Shown here piece by piece: positions 19,774 through 28,815 of a stretch of 64,000 bases of DNA (positions are counted from its first letter, which is position 1; the number at the start of each line of letters is the position of its first letter). Location of the stretch: NCBI GenBank assembly GCA_016342325.1, contig JAEINR010000007.1, positions 1 to 64,000 on the forward strand, written 5' to 3'. The DNA comes from Desulfobacterium sp. Lineage in GTDB: Bacteria; Desulfobacterota; Desulfobacteria; Desulfobacterales; Desulfobacteraceae. A program made the position numbers and the translations under genes. The notes beneath the pieces are model-generated. The model was not told the DNA's origin, made no database searches, and was given only the letters and a program-made list of their open reading frames with translations.

Positions 19774-21038
19774 AAGAGAGCTATGACAACAAGGACACCT
19801 TGATCACCCTTTATAAAGAAGGGTCGGACAGTTACACAAAGATCAGCTTTCCTATCCGCTATGGGGTCTACTCCGAGATAAGAACACGGGATGCGGTGCT
19901 TCACTTTAATCTCAACCACGAAATCGTCCGGGCCGTGGGCAGGACCCGGCAGTGGATCCACCCCAACGAGTGGCTCAAGCACACCCGGGGCGACGACTGG
20001 GTATACTACTCCAACGGGGGATATGCCGGGGTGTTCGAGGCCACGGGCGAGTATTACCTTCCCAACCTCCAATACCCGACAAACGCCATCATCGGCGGCA
20101 AGCCGTTTAAGGAGCCGGCCGTAAAGCGCCTTACCCAAGGCTGGCATCAACGGCTTCTTGGGATCAGGCAGTCGGTGAACGGGGTGCCGTCTCCGGTGGG
20201 TCGGTTCCTGGACCAGGCCTGTGCAAACACCCCCGAAATCCTGGGTCAACGTGCTCGACAACTGTTTGAGATATCCGGTGGAAGGGTCACGGTCATGCCC
20301 CCGGATGCCCGTCATGTGGACTACGACATCATCCCCCTGACCATCTCCCAGGGCTGTCTTTACAAATGCAGGTTCTGCCGCATCAAGACCGACCTCCCCT
20401 TTGCCCTGAAAACAAAGGACGAGATCACCGAACAGATCCTGGCGCTCAAGCAGTTATATAACAAGGACATAGCCAACTACAACTCCGTGTTTTTAGGAGA
20501 ACACGACGCCCTTGCTGCAGGCAGGGAGCTGATCGTGTTTGCGGCAGAGCAATCCCTGGCCCTGTTGGGCCTTGACCGCGCAAACCTTGGCGGAAGCAAC
20601 CTCTTTCTGTTCGGCAGCGTGGACTCCCTGCTTAATGCCGACCCCGACCTGTTTGACCGTCTCAACCGCCTCTTCTCCCACACCTACATCAACATCGGGC
20701 TGGAATCTGCAGACCAGGAAACCCTGGACAAACTCGGGAAACCCATCACCGTGGCCCAGGTGGAACAGACGTTTAAAACCATCCAGACCATCAACGACAA
20801 ATACCCCAACATCGAGATCACATGCAATTTCATCATGGATGAGAGCCTTCCCAAGGGTCACTATCCTTCTTTTTTAAGACTTGTCAGGGAAAACTTTTCC
20901 CATGCAAAGCCCAAGGGAACCGTCTACCTCTCCCCCCTTGCCATCAACCAGCCGTCAAGGGAGATGGTGTTCAAATTCAACCACCTCAAGTGCTTGAGCC
21001 GCCTCCCCACCTTTCTCTACATCATCCAGCGGCTCTGA
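19770..21038 (+). CDS. Radical SAM protein of unknown reaction
   Basis: The 422-residue enzyme has the [4Fe-4S] cluster motif CLYKCRFC (Cys196, Cys200, Cys203), placed unusually far in because of a roughly 185-residue N-terminal domain with no match I know. The TIM-barrel part has a glycine-rich stretch (GGSNLFLFGSVDSL) and INIGLESADQETLDKLGKP, typical of the Elp3/MiaB-like fold. No C-terminal TRAM or SPASM cysteine cluster is visible. It precedes a PHP phosphatase and dtd in what looks like one plus-strand operon. The substrate is unknown. Confidence 0.8.
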   Translation: MKESYDNKDTLITLYKEGSDSYTKISFPIRYGVYSEIRTRDAVLHFNLNHEIVRAVGRTRQWIHPNEWLKHTRGDDWVYYSNGGYAGVFEATGEYYLPNLQYPTNAIIGGKPFKEPAVKRLTQGWHQRLLGIRQSVNGVPSPVGRFLDQACANTPEILGQRARQLFEISGGRVTVMPPDARHVDYDIIPLTISQGCLYKCRFCRIKTDLPFALKTKDEITEQILALKQLYNKDIANYNSVFLGEHDALAAGRELIVFAAEQSLALLGLDRANLGGSNLFLFGSVDSLLNADPDLFDRLNRLFSHTYINIGLESADQETLDKLGKPITVAQVEQTFKTIQTINDKYPNIEITCNFIMDESLPKGHYPSFLRLVRENFSHAKPKGTVYLSPLAINQPSREMVFKFNHLKCLSRLPTFLYIIQRL

Positions 21039-21072
21039 AACGCCCATTCCCACTTGATTTAAAGGACAATAG

Positions 21073-21957
21073 GTGATACCCCCAATGACCATGACACCCA
21101 TAGAACATGTATCAATACACGGAGGCCACAGCCGCCAGTTCTGCTTCCACGCAAGGGACAGGCTTGAGGAGATCATCAACCGCTACATGGAACTTGGCTT
21201 TGCCTGGGTCGGCATCACCGAGCATCTACCCGCCCACGAGGGACGGCTCAGATACCCGGACGAGGTTAAAGAGAACCTTGATTGCGGGGATATGCTTGCC
21301 ACCTTTGAGGCCTACATCCAAGAGTGCAACCGCCTCAAGGAGAAATACAAAAAAAAGATCCGGATATTCACGGCCTTTGAGACCGAGACCTATTCGGGCT
21401 ACGAGACCATTGTGCCCAGGATGATTGCCAAGCACAAACCCGATTACATCGTCGGCTCCCTGCACCATGTGGACGACCTGGGATTTGATTTCTCAAGGAA
21501 ACAGTACCTTGAAACAGCCCTGCGGCTCGGCGGCATCGACGCCCTCTACCAACACTACTTTGACCAGCAGTATGAGATGCTCCAGGCCATCGAGCCGGCG
21601 GTTGTGGGCCATTTTGATCTCATACGGATCTTTGACCACGACTATGAAACACGGATAAAGAAACCGGTCATCTGGCAGAAGATCGTGAGAAACCTGGAAC
21701 GGATCAAAGAGCGGGAAACCGTCATGGACTACAACCTCAGGGCCCTTATCAAGGGCGCCAAAGAACCGTATATAACACCTCCCATCCTTGAGCTTGCCCG
21801 GGAAATGGGAATAACGGTTATTCCGGGGGACGACTCCCACGGTATTTCCGACATCGGCAAAAACATGGACCAGGCTGTTGAGACCCTTCATAAACTTGGA
21901 TTTAACACCCACTGGAGCCCTCCCCGGCTTTATCAATGGAAGGAAAAGAACCCATGA
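21073..21957 (+). CDS. PHP-domain histidinol-phosphatase (HisJ/HisK family)
   Basis: The 294-residue PHP-superfamily phosphoesterase has the metal-binding motifs IHGGHSRQF (residues 15-23), GITEHLP, a central Glu in [19 protein letters not shown], a GHFDLIRIF motif and the C-terminal [12 protein letters not shown]. The pattern fits histidinol phosphatase of the HisJ type, the last phosphatase step in histidine synthesis. The GTG start follows AAAGGA; an ATG 12 bases downstream is an alternative. Another PHP phosphoesterase role is possible because no his genes lie nearby. Confidence 0.8.
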   Translation: MIPPMTMTPIEHVSIHGGHSRQFCFHARDRLEEIINRYMELGFAWVGITEHLPAHEGRLRYPDEVKENLDCGDMLATFEAYIQECNRLKEKYKKKIRIFTAFETETYSGYETIVPRMIAKHKPDYIVGSLHHVDDLGFDFSRKQYLETALRLGGIDALYQHYFDQQYEMLQAIEPAVVGHFDLIRIFDHDYETRIKKPVIWQKIVRNLERIKERETVMDYNLRALIKGAKEPYITPPILELAREMGITVIPGDDSHGISDIGKNMDQAVETLHKLGFNTHWSPPRLYQWKEKNP

Positions 21958-22406
21958 GAGCCGTCATACAGCGGGTCACCCGGGCAGAGGTCCGGGTGGA
22001 GGACGAGATCACAGGAGCCATTCAAACAGGACTGGTCGTACTGTTGGGGGTTGAGGGAAACGATTCTGAAACCGATGCAGACAAGCTCTGCGACAAGATA
22101 ACCAAGCTTCGAATCTTTGAGGATGAAAAGGGCAAGATGAACCTGTCCCTTACGGACATAAAAGGGGAACTCCTGGTGATCTCCCAGTTCACCCTCATGG
22201 CAGACTGCTCCCGGGGCAGGCGCCCCTCCTTTATCAAGGCAGCCCCGCCTGAAATGGCCGAGGCCCTGTACGACTATTTTGTCGAAACCTGCAAAGGCCT
22301 GGGAATACCAACGGCAACAGGCCGATTCCGGGCCATGATGGATGTCAGCCTCACCAACTCAGGACCGGTGACCCTGATCCTTGATTCCACGGATAAAAAG
22401 GGGTAA
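21954..22406 (+). CDS. dtd: D-aminoacyl-tRNA deacylase
   Basis: The 150-residue Dtd hydrolyses D-amino acids (and glycine on tRNA-Ala) from mischarged tRNA. It starts [13 protein letters not shown] and has the two signature motifs: [16 protein letters not shown] near residue 80 and NSGPVTLIL near 137, whose Gly-cisPro gives chirality rejection. The ATG overlaps the preceding stop codon (ATGA). An in-frame ATG six codons upstream lies inside the phosphatase gene and is less likely. Confidence 0.95.
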   Translation: MRAVIQRVTRAEVRVEDEITGAIQTGLVVLLGVEGNDSETDADKLCDKITKLRIFEDEKGKMNLSLTDIKGELLVISQFTLMADCSRGRRPSFIKAAPPEMAEALYDYFVETCKGLGIPTATGRFRAMMDVSLTNSGPVTLILDSTDKKG

Positions 22407-22454
22407 TTTAGAAACAGGCACGGCCGTTGTTTGCCAAACAGTGCCAGGAGGCGT

Positions 22455-23546
22455 ATGAAGGTATTCATTAAAGCCCTGGCAATTCCGGTGATACTCATCC
22501 TGGCAATGCCTGTTGCCGGAACGGTTTTCCATGGAAAATCCCTTGCGCCCTATCTTCATTTTCCGCCCAGGCCCTTGTATGAGCCCCACGCCCCCTTTTC
22601 ACCGGGTCTGTTCATCCTGGTGCTGGTCCTGGGACTATCGTTTATTTTTCCATTTATCATCAAGGGATTCAGATCCGGCCACGGGCTCGGCCGGGAACAA
22701 GGGATCCGATTCCCTTTTCCCTGGTGGGGAAAGGGGGCCGGTGTCGGTCTGGCCGCATTCTGGATACTTGCCTGGACACGGTTTTCCTGGTTTGCCCCCC
22801 TCCAGGACCACACCTTCTTCCCCCTGTGGCTCATGTTCATCCTCCTTGTGAACGCCCTCACCATCCAAGCAAAGGGCGCCTGCCCCATGACCCAAAAGCC
22901 CAAACCCTTTGTCTTGCTCTTTTTCGTGAGTGCCCTCTTCTGGTGGATCTTTGAATTTCTCAACCGCTTTGTTTCCAACTGGTACTACACCGTCCCCGAC
23001 TATACACCACTGAACTATTGCCTCCTTGCAACCCTCTCCTTTTCAACCGTGCTGCCGGCCGTGGCAAGCGTCCAGGCCCTCCTTACCACCCGTCCCCTTT
23101 TCAGGAAGGGATTCAGCAACTTCCTAAGGACAGGGTTTACCAGTTCAAAACCGTTTACCCTGGGTGCCCTTGTTCTCTCCTGTGCCAGCCTCTTTTTCAT
23201 GGGAATCCATCCGGACACTCTTTTTTTCCTGGTGTGGATAGCGCCCTTTGTGATAATTGTAAGCGCCCGAACCCTTGCAGGCAATCCGACCCTCCTTGGG
23301 GAGACAACCCGGGGGGAATGGAACCAGGTGGTCTCCCACGCCCTGTCGGCACTGGTATGCGGATTTTTCTGGGAGATGTGGAACTATAACAGCCTTGCAA
23401 AGTGGCACTACTCGATTCCCTTTGTCCATGGCGTGGAGATTTTTGAAATGCCGGTCCTTGGGTATTTCGGCTATCTTCCCTTTGGGATCGAATGCGCCCT
23501 TATTATTGAACTTGTTTTAAACCAATGGAAACCTGATGAAAACTGA
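22455..23546 (+). CDS. Polytopic membrane protein of unknown function
   Basis: The 363-residue protein has about eight hydrophobic segments (roughly 6-26, 48-68, 95-115, 124-142, 158-178, 190-215, 240-262, 268-285) and a conserved-looking aromatic C-terminal motif, FWEMWNYNSLAKWHYSIPF. I do not recognise the family. The ATG follows AGGAGG closely, with only three bases between. A TTG eight codons upstream is possible but lacks a ribosome site. Its end overlaps the next gene by 11 bases, so it belongs to the same operon. Confidence 0.7.
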   Translation: MKVFIKALAIPVILILAMPVAGTVFHGKSLAPYLHFPPRPLYEPHAPFSPGLFILVLVLGLSFIFPFIIKGFRSGHGLGREQGIRFPFPWWGKGAGVGLAAFWILAWTRFSWFAPLQDHTFFPLWLMFILLVNALTIQAKGACPMTQKPKPFVLLFFVSALFWWIFEFLNRFVSNWYYTVPDYTPLNYCLLATLSFSTVLPAVASVQALLTTRPLFRKGFSNFLRTGFTSSKPFTLGALVLSCASLFFMGIHPDTLFFLVWIAPFVIIVSARTLAGNPTLLGETTRGEWNQVVSHALSALVCGFFWEMWNYNSLAKWHYSIPFVHGVEIFEMPVLGYFGYLPFGIECALIIELVLNQWKPDEN

Positions 23547-24297
23547 CAATATAGCCGTCGTACTTGTGGAGCCCCAGGGGCCCCTTAATATCGGTTCCGT
23601 ATGCAGAGCCATGATGAACTTTGGATTTTCAGACCTTCGCATCGTCAACCCCTGCAAAGAGTTTAACAATCTCGATGCAAAAAAGATGGCCCTGTCCGCC
23701 CTGCCCCTCCTTGAGAACGCCATGGTGGTCGACACCCTGGAGGAGGCCCTTGAGGACTGCCACCTGGCCTTTGGCACCACCCGTCGCTTTGGCAAATATC
23801 GCCAGGATTTCCTCACCCCCCAGGGATTCGGTGAAACCGTTGCAGCCCAAGGGGACGACATCAAGTGTGCCCTTGTCATGGGAAGGGAGGACCACGGGCT
23901 TTACACCCCGGAACTGAATCTCTGCCAGCGTTTTGTCACCATCCCCACGGACAGTGCCTACGCCTCCATGAACCTCTCCCATGCAACCGGCATATTTCTG
24001 TACGAAGTCTCTGGCGCCCTGGGAAAAACCACCCCCCTCAAGACCAACTCAAAACCCCTGGCAACGGGAGAAGAGCTCGACAGCATGTACGCCCACATGA
24101 GAAAGACCCTGTGCGACATCGACTTTCTCAACCAACAGAACCCCGACCACATGCTCAGGTCCTTCAGAAGAATCTTCGGACGGGCAAGCCTTGACAAACG
24201 TGAGGTTGCCATCATCCATGGACTCATGGGCCGCATCGACTGGACCGAATCCGAACGGAGAAAAAGCCTTGAACCCGATGAACCAAACCGGGGTTAA
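23536..24297 (+). CDS. TrmJ-like tRNA 2'-O-methyltransferase (SPOUT)
   Basis: The 253-residue SPOUT-fold RNA methyltransferase has motif 1 VEPQGPLNIGSVCRAMMNFG (residues 11-30), motif 2 LVMGREDHGLYTPEL and motif 3 IPTDSAYASMNLSHATGIFLYE. This matches TrmH family group 1, whose TrmJ members modify residue 32 of tRNA. The C-terminal helical extension (residues 165-253) is also TrmJ-like. The start overlaps the upstream membrane-protein gene. The exact nucleotide target is inferred. Confidence 0.88.
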   Translation: MKTDNIAVVLVEPQGPLNIGSVCRAMMNFGFSDLRIVNPCKEFNNLDAKKMALSALPLLENAMVVDTLEEALEDCHLAFGTTRRFGKYRQDFLTPQGFGETVAAQGDDIKCALVMGREDHGLYTPELNLCQRFVTIPTDSAYASMNLSHATGIFLYEVSGALGKTTPLKTNSKPLATGEELDSMYAHMRKTLCDIDFLNQQNPDHMLRSFRRIFGRASLDKREVAIIHGLMGRIDWTESERRKSLEPDEPNRG

Positions 24298-24354
24298 GGG
24301 TAAAACCCATCCCAAGGGGGAGACGTTTCGAGTGAAGCGCCCCCCCTCGAAGGA

Positions 24355-24651
24355 TCAGGATTCATCTCCATTAAAAAACTCCATGAACGTTTTTCTTGCC
24401 TCTTCCCTCTCCTCCTGGCCATCGAAATCAACCTTGTCCCCTTCTGCAAGCCCCAGCCACACGCCTGTGTATTCCTCTATGGCGTGCTCCAGCAGCTCAT
24501 TGAAGACACCGGGATCGGCCTCTTCCGCTTTTTCTATTCCGGCTTTAATGATTTGAAGGAAATCGGAATCATCAACACCTTCAAACTCAATGTCATAGTT
24601 TTTGTTAAATATTCCCGTGAGCATCGCTTTTACCATTTGCAATTTATCCAT
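24355..24651 (-). CDS. Small acidic hypothetical protein
   Basis: The product of about 98 residues (MDKLQMVKAMLTGIFNKNYD...) is strongly acidic and helical, with no membrane segment or motif I recognise. The frame is open to 24702. The second of two adjacent ATGs after an AGGAG is preferred. It lies alone between two plus-strand genes. Length, codon texture and a ribosome site support it, but nothing indicates a role. Confidence 0.55.
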   Translation of the reverse strand: MDKLQMVKAMLTGIFNKNYDIEFEGVDDSDFLQIIKAGIEKAEEADPGVFNELLEHAIEEYTGVWLGLAEGDKVDFDGQEEREEARKTFMEFFNGDES

Positions 24652-25006
24652 CATCTCTCCTGTTGCTGTGGTCTGTTTTAAATTATCAGAAAATATCACC
24701 ATAGCATCGGGAATGCCAGTACCTTTACGGACTTTTTTGTCAATATTTCATAATCAGCCAGACAATAAGACAAGCCTACCCCAATGTAAAATAGCAATAA
24801 GGGCAATAAGCTAGGCCTGACCCCAATATAAAGCTTGACAATCCCAGGCATACACGCACAATAAACGGTACATACCTGGTGATCATCTATAGCCCCTGAC
24901 TTGGACAAGCCTGAACCAAAGCGTTTTGATTCTCCTGCCGAAATAGCACGACAATTAGAGCTGAGAAACTAAAATATGTTTTGAAGATCCGTTAAAGGAG
25001 GCAACC
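24652..25006. other. Intergenic region with two repeat copies
   Basis: About 355 bases without a gene, AT-rich. It holds one intact copy of the dispersed 'gctaggcctgacccc' repeat (24804-24824) and one degenerate copy (24763-24782) in direct orientation. A clear GGAGG ribosome site for the acyl-CoA synthetase lies at the right end. I see no RNA gene. Confidence 0.6.
24763..24824. repeat. Dispersed 'gctaggcctgacccc' repeat, two direct copies
   Basis: The copy at 24804-24824 reads caataagctaggcctgaccc plus a final c. The one at 24763-24782 (caataagacaagcctacccc) is a degenerate sister. The same element occurs near 27255, 37651, 49025-49095, 49998-50068 and 53953. Confidence 0.8.
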
Positions 25007-26809
25007 ATGGCGATCGTCGACTTTACCAATGTTTTTCAGATGCTGGAGCAGACCGTGGAAAACTCCCCCCAGGGCCCGGCCTTTCGCTGGCTGGACAAGG
25101 GCAGGGGTGAGGCGGCTGCAACCGTCACCTGGAAAAGGTTTTACGACCAGGTGGAAACGGTGTCAAAGGGCCTCATGGCCCTGGGGCTTGAAAAGGGCGA
25201 CAAGGTCAACGTCATCAGCTATTCCTGCTATAAATGGGTGCTCACAGATCTTGGAACCATGGCCATGGGCTGCGCCACCGTGGGTATTTACCACTCCAAT
25301 CTGCCAAGGGAAATGGCTTACATCATCAACCATTCCGATGCAAAAATCGTTTTTGCAGAGGACCATACCCAGCTGGACAAGCTCCTTAAAATCAGGACCG
25401 AGATCCCCGGGGTAGAACGGGTGATCCTCTTTGAAGGCGATCCCGGGGAGGAGGACTGGGTCATGGGGTTTGATGCGTTCATGGGCCTGGGAACAACGAT
25501 TCCCACCGAGGATTTCAAGGAAAGGGTCCAGGGAGTGGGCCCGGAGGATGTGGCAGCCATTGTCTACACATCGGGAACCACCGGGGTTCCCAAGGGAGTG
25601 GTCCTGACCCATGACAACATCACCTTTACGGCCCAGTCGGCCTTCCTGACCTTTGACTGGCGGGAGGGGGACGAGACCTTTCTCTTCCTGCCCCTGGCCC
25701 ATGTGTTTGCACGGATCTGCGTATACATGACCCTGTTCTGCGGCACCCCCACCTTTTTTGCCCAAAGCATGACCACGGTAATCGACGATATCAAAGTGGC
25801 CCGACCCCACTGGTTTGCAAGCGTTCCCCGCATCTATGAGAAGATCTACTCAAAAATTATAGCGAACGCCGGGGCAAAGGGGGGCGTTGCCCTCAAGATT
25901 TTCAACTGGGCCATGGCCATTGGCCGTGAAGTGACCGCCCTTCAGGTTGAGAAGCGCCCCCTGCCCCTGGGACTTATGCTCAAGTACAAGGTAGCAACAA
26001 AACTTGTGTTTGAAAAGATCCACCAGGCCCTGGGTAACCGGGTTCGCTGGTGCATCAGCGGGGCCGCCCCCATAAATCCCGACATCATAAAATTCTTCCA
26101 CGGCGCCGGTATCAAGGTGCTCGAGGGGATCGGCATGACGGAAAACGCCTCCTTCTCCAACGTCACCCGCCATGACGACATTCGATTCGGATGGGTGGGA
26201 CCGCCCGGGCCCGGCATTGAACAAAAAACAGGCGAAGACGGCGAGATCATGTTCAGGGGGCGCAACGTGATGAAAGCGTACTACAAGATGCCTGAAAAAA
26301 CGAACGAGACCCTGACCGAAGACGGGTGGCTCCTGACCGGTGATCTCGGGGAGATCGACGGTTCAGGCAACCTCAGGGTGACGGGCAGAAAAAAAGATCT
26401 GATCATCACCTCAGGAGGAAAAAACATCGCCCCGGAGCCCATTGAAGGCATTCTTGCCACCGGCACCTACATCAACCAGGTGATGATTCTGGGTGACAGG
26501 GAGCGATTCCTGACAGCCGTGGTGACCCCGGACCCGGACACCGTGTCCGACTGGGCAAAAAAGAACCGGATCTCCTTTAAAACCGTGGAAGATCTTGTTG
26601 AGTCCAAGGAGGTCAAGGCGTTGATCCAGGGCGAAATCCAGGAGAAGAACCGGGATCTCGCCTCATTTGAGACCATCAAAAAGGTCATTATCGTGCCAGA
26701 GTTCACCATTGACAACGGCTTGATAACCCCGACCCTGAAACTGAAAAAAGCCAGGATCAAGGAACGCTATCAACAGGAGATAACAGCCATGTATCAAGAC
26801 GTTCCCTAG
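25007..26809 (+). CDS. Long-chain acyl-CoA synthetase (AMP-forming)
   Basis: The 600-residue adenylate-forming ligase activates fatty acids to acyl-CoA. The AMP-binding motif VYTSGTTGVPKGVVLTHDN lies near residues 186-204. Then come GIGMTENASFSN (about 380), the hinge motif LLTGDLGEIDGSGNLRVTGR (about 443) and the C-terminal Lys in the PTLKLKK region. It fits the FadD15/bubblegum-like subgroup. A GGAGG lies seven bases before the ATG. It is transcribed alone; a long hairpin follows. Confidence 0.93.
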   Translation: MAIVDFTNVFQMLEQTVENSPQGPAFRWLDKGRGEAAATVTWKRFYDQVETVSKGLMALGLEKGDKVNVISYSCYKWVLTDLGTMAMGCATVGIYHSNLPREMAYIINHSDAKIVFAEDHTQLDKLLKIRTEIPGVERVILFEGDPGEEDWVMGFDAFMGLGTTIPTEDFKERVQGVGPEDVAAIVYTSGTTGVPKGVVLTHDNITFTAQSAFLTFDWREGDETFLFLPLAHVFARICVYMTLFCGTPTFFAQSMTTVIDDIKVARPHWFASVPRIYEKIYSKIIANAGAKGGVALKIFNWAMAIGREVTALQVEKRPLPLGLMLKYKVATKLVFEKIHQALGNRVRWCISGAAPINPDIIKFFHGAGIKVLEGIGMTENASFSNVTRHDDIRFGWVGPPGPGIEQKTGEDGEIMFRGRNVMKAYYKMPEKTNETLTEDGWLLTGDLGEIDGSGNLRVTGRKKDLIITSGGKNIAPEPIEGILATGTYINQVMILGDRERFLTAVVTPDPDTVSDWAKKNRISFKTVEDLVESKEVKALIQGEIQEKNRDLASFETIKKVIIVPEFTIDNGLITPTLKLKKARIKERYQQEITAMYQDVP

Positions 26810-26864
26810 GCTCTGGCTTGTATAGGTTGCGTTGAATGCGGGAAGAGTATGCGCCCATACCAAA

Positions 26865-26915
26865 AAATCGAAATACCCTCGAAGTCGTAGATTAAACTCG
26901 AGGGCATTTCGATTT
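26865..26915. terminator. Long hairpin terminator between acyl-CoA ligase and tRNA-Glu
   Basis: The arms aaatcgaaat-a-ccctcga and tcgaggg-c-atttcgattt pair over 17 bp with one internal mismatch and a 15-base loop. Past the hairpin there is a T tract on the minus strand and 'ctttc' on the plus strand. It can end both the acyl-CoA synthetase transcript and the tRNA transcript. Confidence 0.75.
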
Positions 26916-26934
26916 CTTTCACCGGGGGTGAAAG

Positions 26935-27012
<78 letters not shown>

Positions 27013-27111
27013 GCAAAATCGTTTTCAAGGCATGGCAAGCGAAATGAACTCCCCTTGCTGTGCGCCCGTTGGCCCCATCAGACCAACGACAAACCTCAAA
27101 AACTGTTTAAG

Positions 27112-27187
27112 TGGTGCCCAGGAACAGAATCGAACTGCTGACACGGGGATTTTCAGTCCCCTGCTCTACCGACTGAGCTACCTGGGC
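27112..27187 (-). tRNA. tRNA-Phe (GAA)
   Basis: On the minus strand the sequence gives a GCCCAGG/CCTGGGC acceptor stem, a D-arm AGCTCAGTCGGTAGAGC, an anticodon arm GGGGACTGAAAATCCCC with anticodon GAA, a CAGTTCGATTCTG T-arm and an encoded CCA (76 bases). It is about 100 bases upstream of tRNA-Glu and probably cotranscribed. Confidence 0.97.
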
Positions 27188-27254
27188 CCACAAAAGCGAA
27201 GCCAGAATTAAATGATTTTTAGGTTCCTGTCAACACTTATTTTAAAAAAAACGA

Positions 27255-27275
27255 CAATACGCTAGGCCTGACCCC
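27255..27275. repeat. Dispersed repeat overlapping the end of a gene
   Basis: A single copy of the 'gctaggcctgacccc' element (caatacgctaggcctgaccc plus c). On the minus strand its ggggtcaggcctag supplies the last three residues (GQA) and the TAG stop of the corrinoid-activator gene. Confidence 0.8.
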
Positions 27276-28815
27276 ATACTTTTACAGAGGGAAACCTGGA
27301 TTTTTCCGTGTGGGGATAGAACTTGGCCCCTGAAAAGATGTTCATGAATTCCTGGTTCACGTTGAGCTCCACATAGGTGAGGTTCTCCCGGATGGCGTCG
27401 ATCTCGTCAAAAAGATCCGGGTCGAGCAACAGCCTGGCCGCCCCCTCAAGGGAGGAGTTGCCGAGCACCTGGAACTTCTCCAAGGGAATGTCCGGCAGCA
27501 TACCGATGGAGATGGCAGACGTTGGATCGATAAAAGAACCAAAGGTGCCGGCCACATAGAACCGCTCAAGGTCGTCAAAGCGGACGCCGGCGGTCTGCTG
27601 GACAATCACCTCGAGAATGGAGTGCATGGCCGCCTTAGAGCTTGTCAGGGAATTCAGGTCCACCTGGGTAAGCGCAATGGGTTCATGGGTTCCTGAGTCA
27701 GGGGCCAACACCAGCTCAAAGGTGTCAATACCCTCCTTTGTGACCAGGCGGTCGCCGCAGCGCGACCTTGAAAACTTACCCCTGATGTCCACCATGCCGG
27801 ACAAAAAGAGCTGGGCCGCAAGGTCGATCATTCCCGAGCCGCAGATGCCCATGGCAGGCTTCCCGTCGATGGTATGCACTTCAATATTGCAGGTTTCAGG
27901 ATCGATGGCCACCCGGTCGATGACCCCGGGGCCTGCGGTCATGCCCATCTTGCTCATGCCCCCTTCAAGGGCCGGGCCTGCGGCACCGGCACAGGCAATG
28001 AGCCAATCACGGGTTCCCAGCACCACTTCGGCATTGGTTCCCACGTCCACCATGATGGAAGGCTTCTCCCGTCGATGGATACCGGCACAGAGAATGCCGG
28101 CAATGAGATCCCCGCCAAAATAACTGCCGATATTGGGGAAGAGAAAGACCCTGGCATTGGGGTTGAGTTGGATGCCCATGGACACGGCATCCATGGGGTC
28201 AGGAATGTTCACTCCCGGGATATAGGGTTCCCGGATGATATAGGAGGGATCGATGCCGAGGAAAAGGTGGGTCATGGCCGTATTTCCGGCACAGGCCATG
28301 AGATAGACCGATTCCATGGCAAGGCCCGCACCGTCACAGAGTTCCCTGGCCGTTGCGTTCACGGCATGGATGATGGCGGACCTGAGTTCCTCAAGGCCTT
28401 CGGCATCCGTTGCATGGTGAATCCTGGCCAGGACGTCCGGGGCGATGGAAATCTGGGGATTGTCAAACCCACGCTCCCCCAGGGTCTCGCCGGTTTCAAG
28501 ATCCATGAGCCGTGCCACCACCCGGGTGGTGCCGATGTCCAGGGCAATGCCACAGATGGGATCATCCCCGTCCGGATCTTCCACGCCCACCACCCGCCAC
28601 CCGACATCCTCCCGAAACAGGACCGTTTTCAGCCGGTGGTTGAACGTCCTAAGCCTCCCTGGGAGGGTTTTGGCCACCCCAAGGGGCACCACCACCCGAT
28701 CCGTGGAAAGCGTCTTTTTAAGCACCGCCTTGAGGCGCTCCGCATCGGCAATGTTGTTTCCAAGGGCCGGCACAGGAAGCGCGATACGCCTGACAAACCC
28801 TTGGGGCTCCGGCAT
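27262..28815 (-). CDS. RACo-like ASKHA ATPase lacking the ferredoxin domain
   Basis: The 517-residue protein resembles the C-terminal two thirds of reductive activators of corrinoid proteins. It has a linker region (1-85), then the ASKHA/DUF4445 ATPase core with GIALDIGTTRVVARLMD (about 89), CAGNTAMTHLFLGI (about 170), VDVGTNAEVVLG (about 255) and GICGSGMIDL. Family members use ATP to drive low-potential electrons onto Co(II) corrinoids. This copy lacks the N-terminal [2Fe-2S] domain present in the upstream paralogue, with which it overlaps by one base (TAATG). The C-terminus and stop codon lie in a dispersed repeat, so the natural end may have been altered. Confidence 0.82.
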   Translation of the reverse strand: MPEPQGFVRRIALPVPALGNNIADAERLKAVLKKTLSTDRVVVPLGVAKTLPGRLRTFNHRLKTVLFREDVGWRVVGVEDPDGDDPICGIALDIGTTRVVARLMDLETGETLGERGFDNPQISIAPDVLARIHHATDAEGLEELRSAIIHAVNATARELCDGAGLAMESVYLMACAGNTAMTHLFLGIDPSYIIREPYIPGVNIPDPMDAVSMGIQLNPNARVFLFPNIGSYFGGDLIAGILCAGIHRREKPSIMVDVGTNAEVVLGTRDWLIACAGAAGPALEGGMSKMGMTAGPGVIDRVAIDPETCNIEVHTIDGKPAMGICGSGMIDLAAQLFLSGMVDIRGKFSRSRCGDRLVTKEGIDTFELVLAPDSGTHEPIALTQVDLNSLTSSKAAMHSILEVIVQQTAGVRFDDLERFYVAGTFGSFIDPTSAISIGMLPDIPLEKFQVLGNSSLEGAARLLLDPDLFDEIDAIRENLTYVELNVNQEFMNIFSGAKFYPHTEKSRFPSVKVWGQA

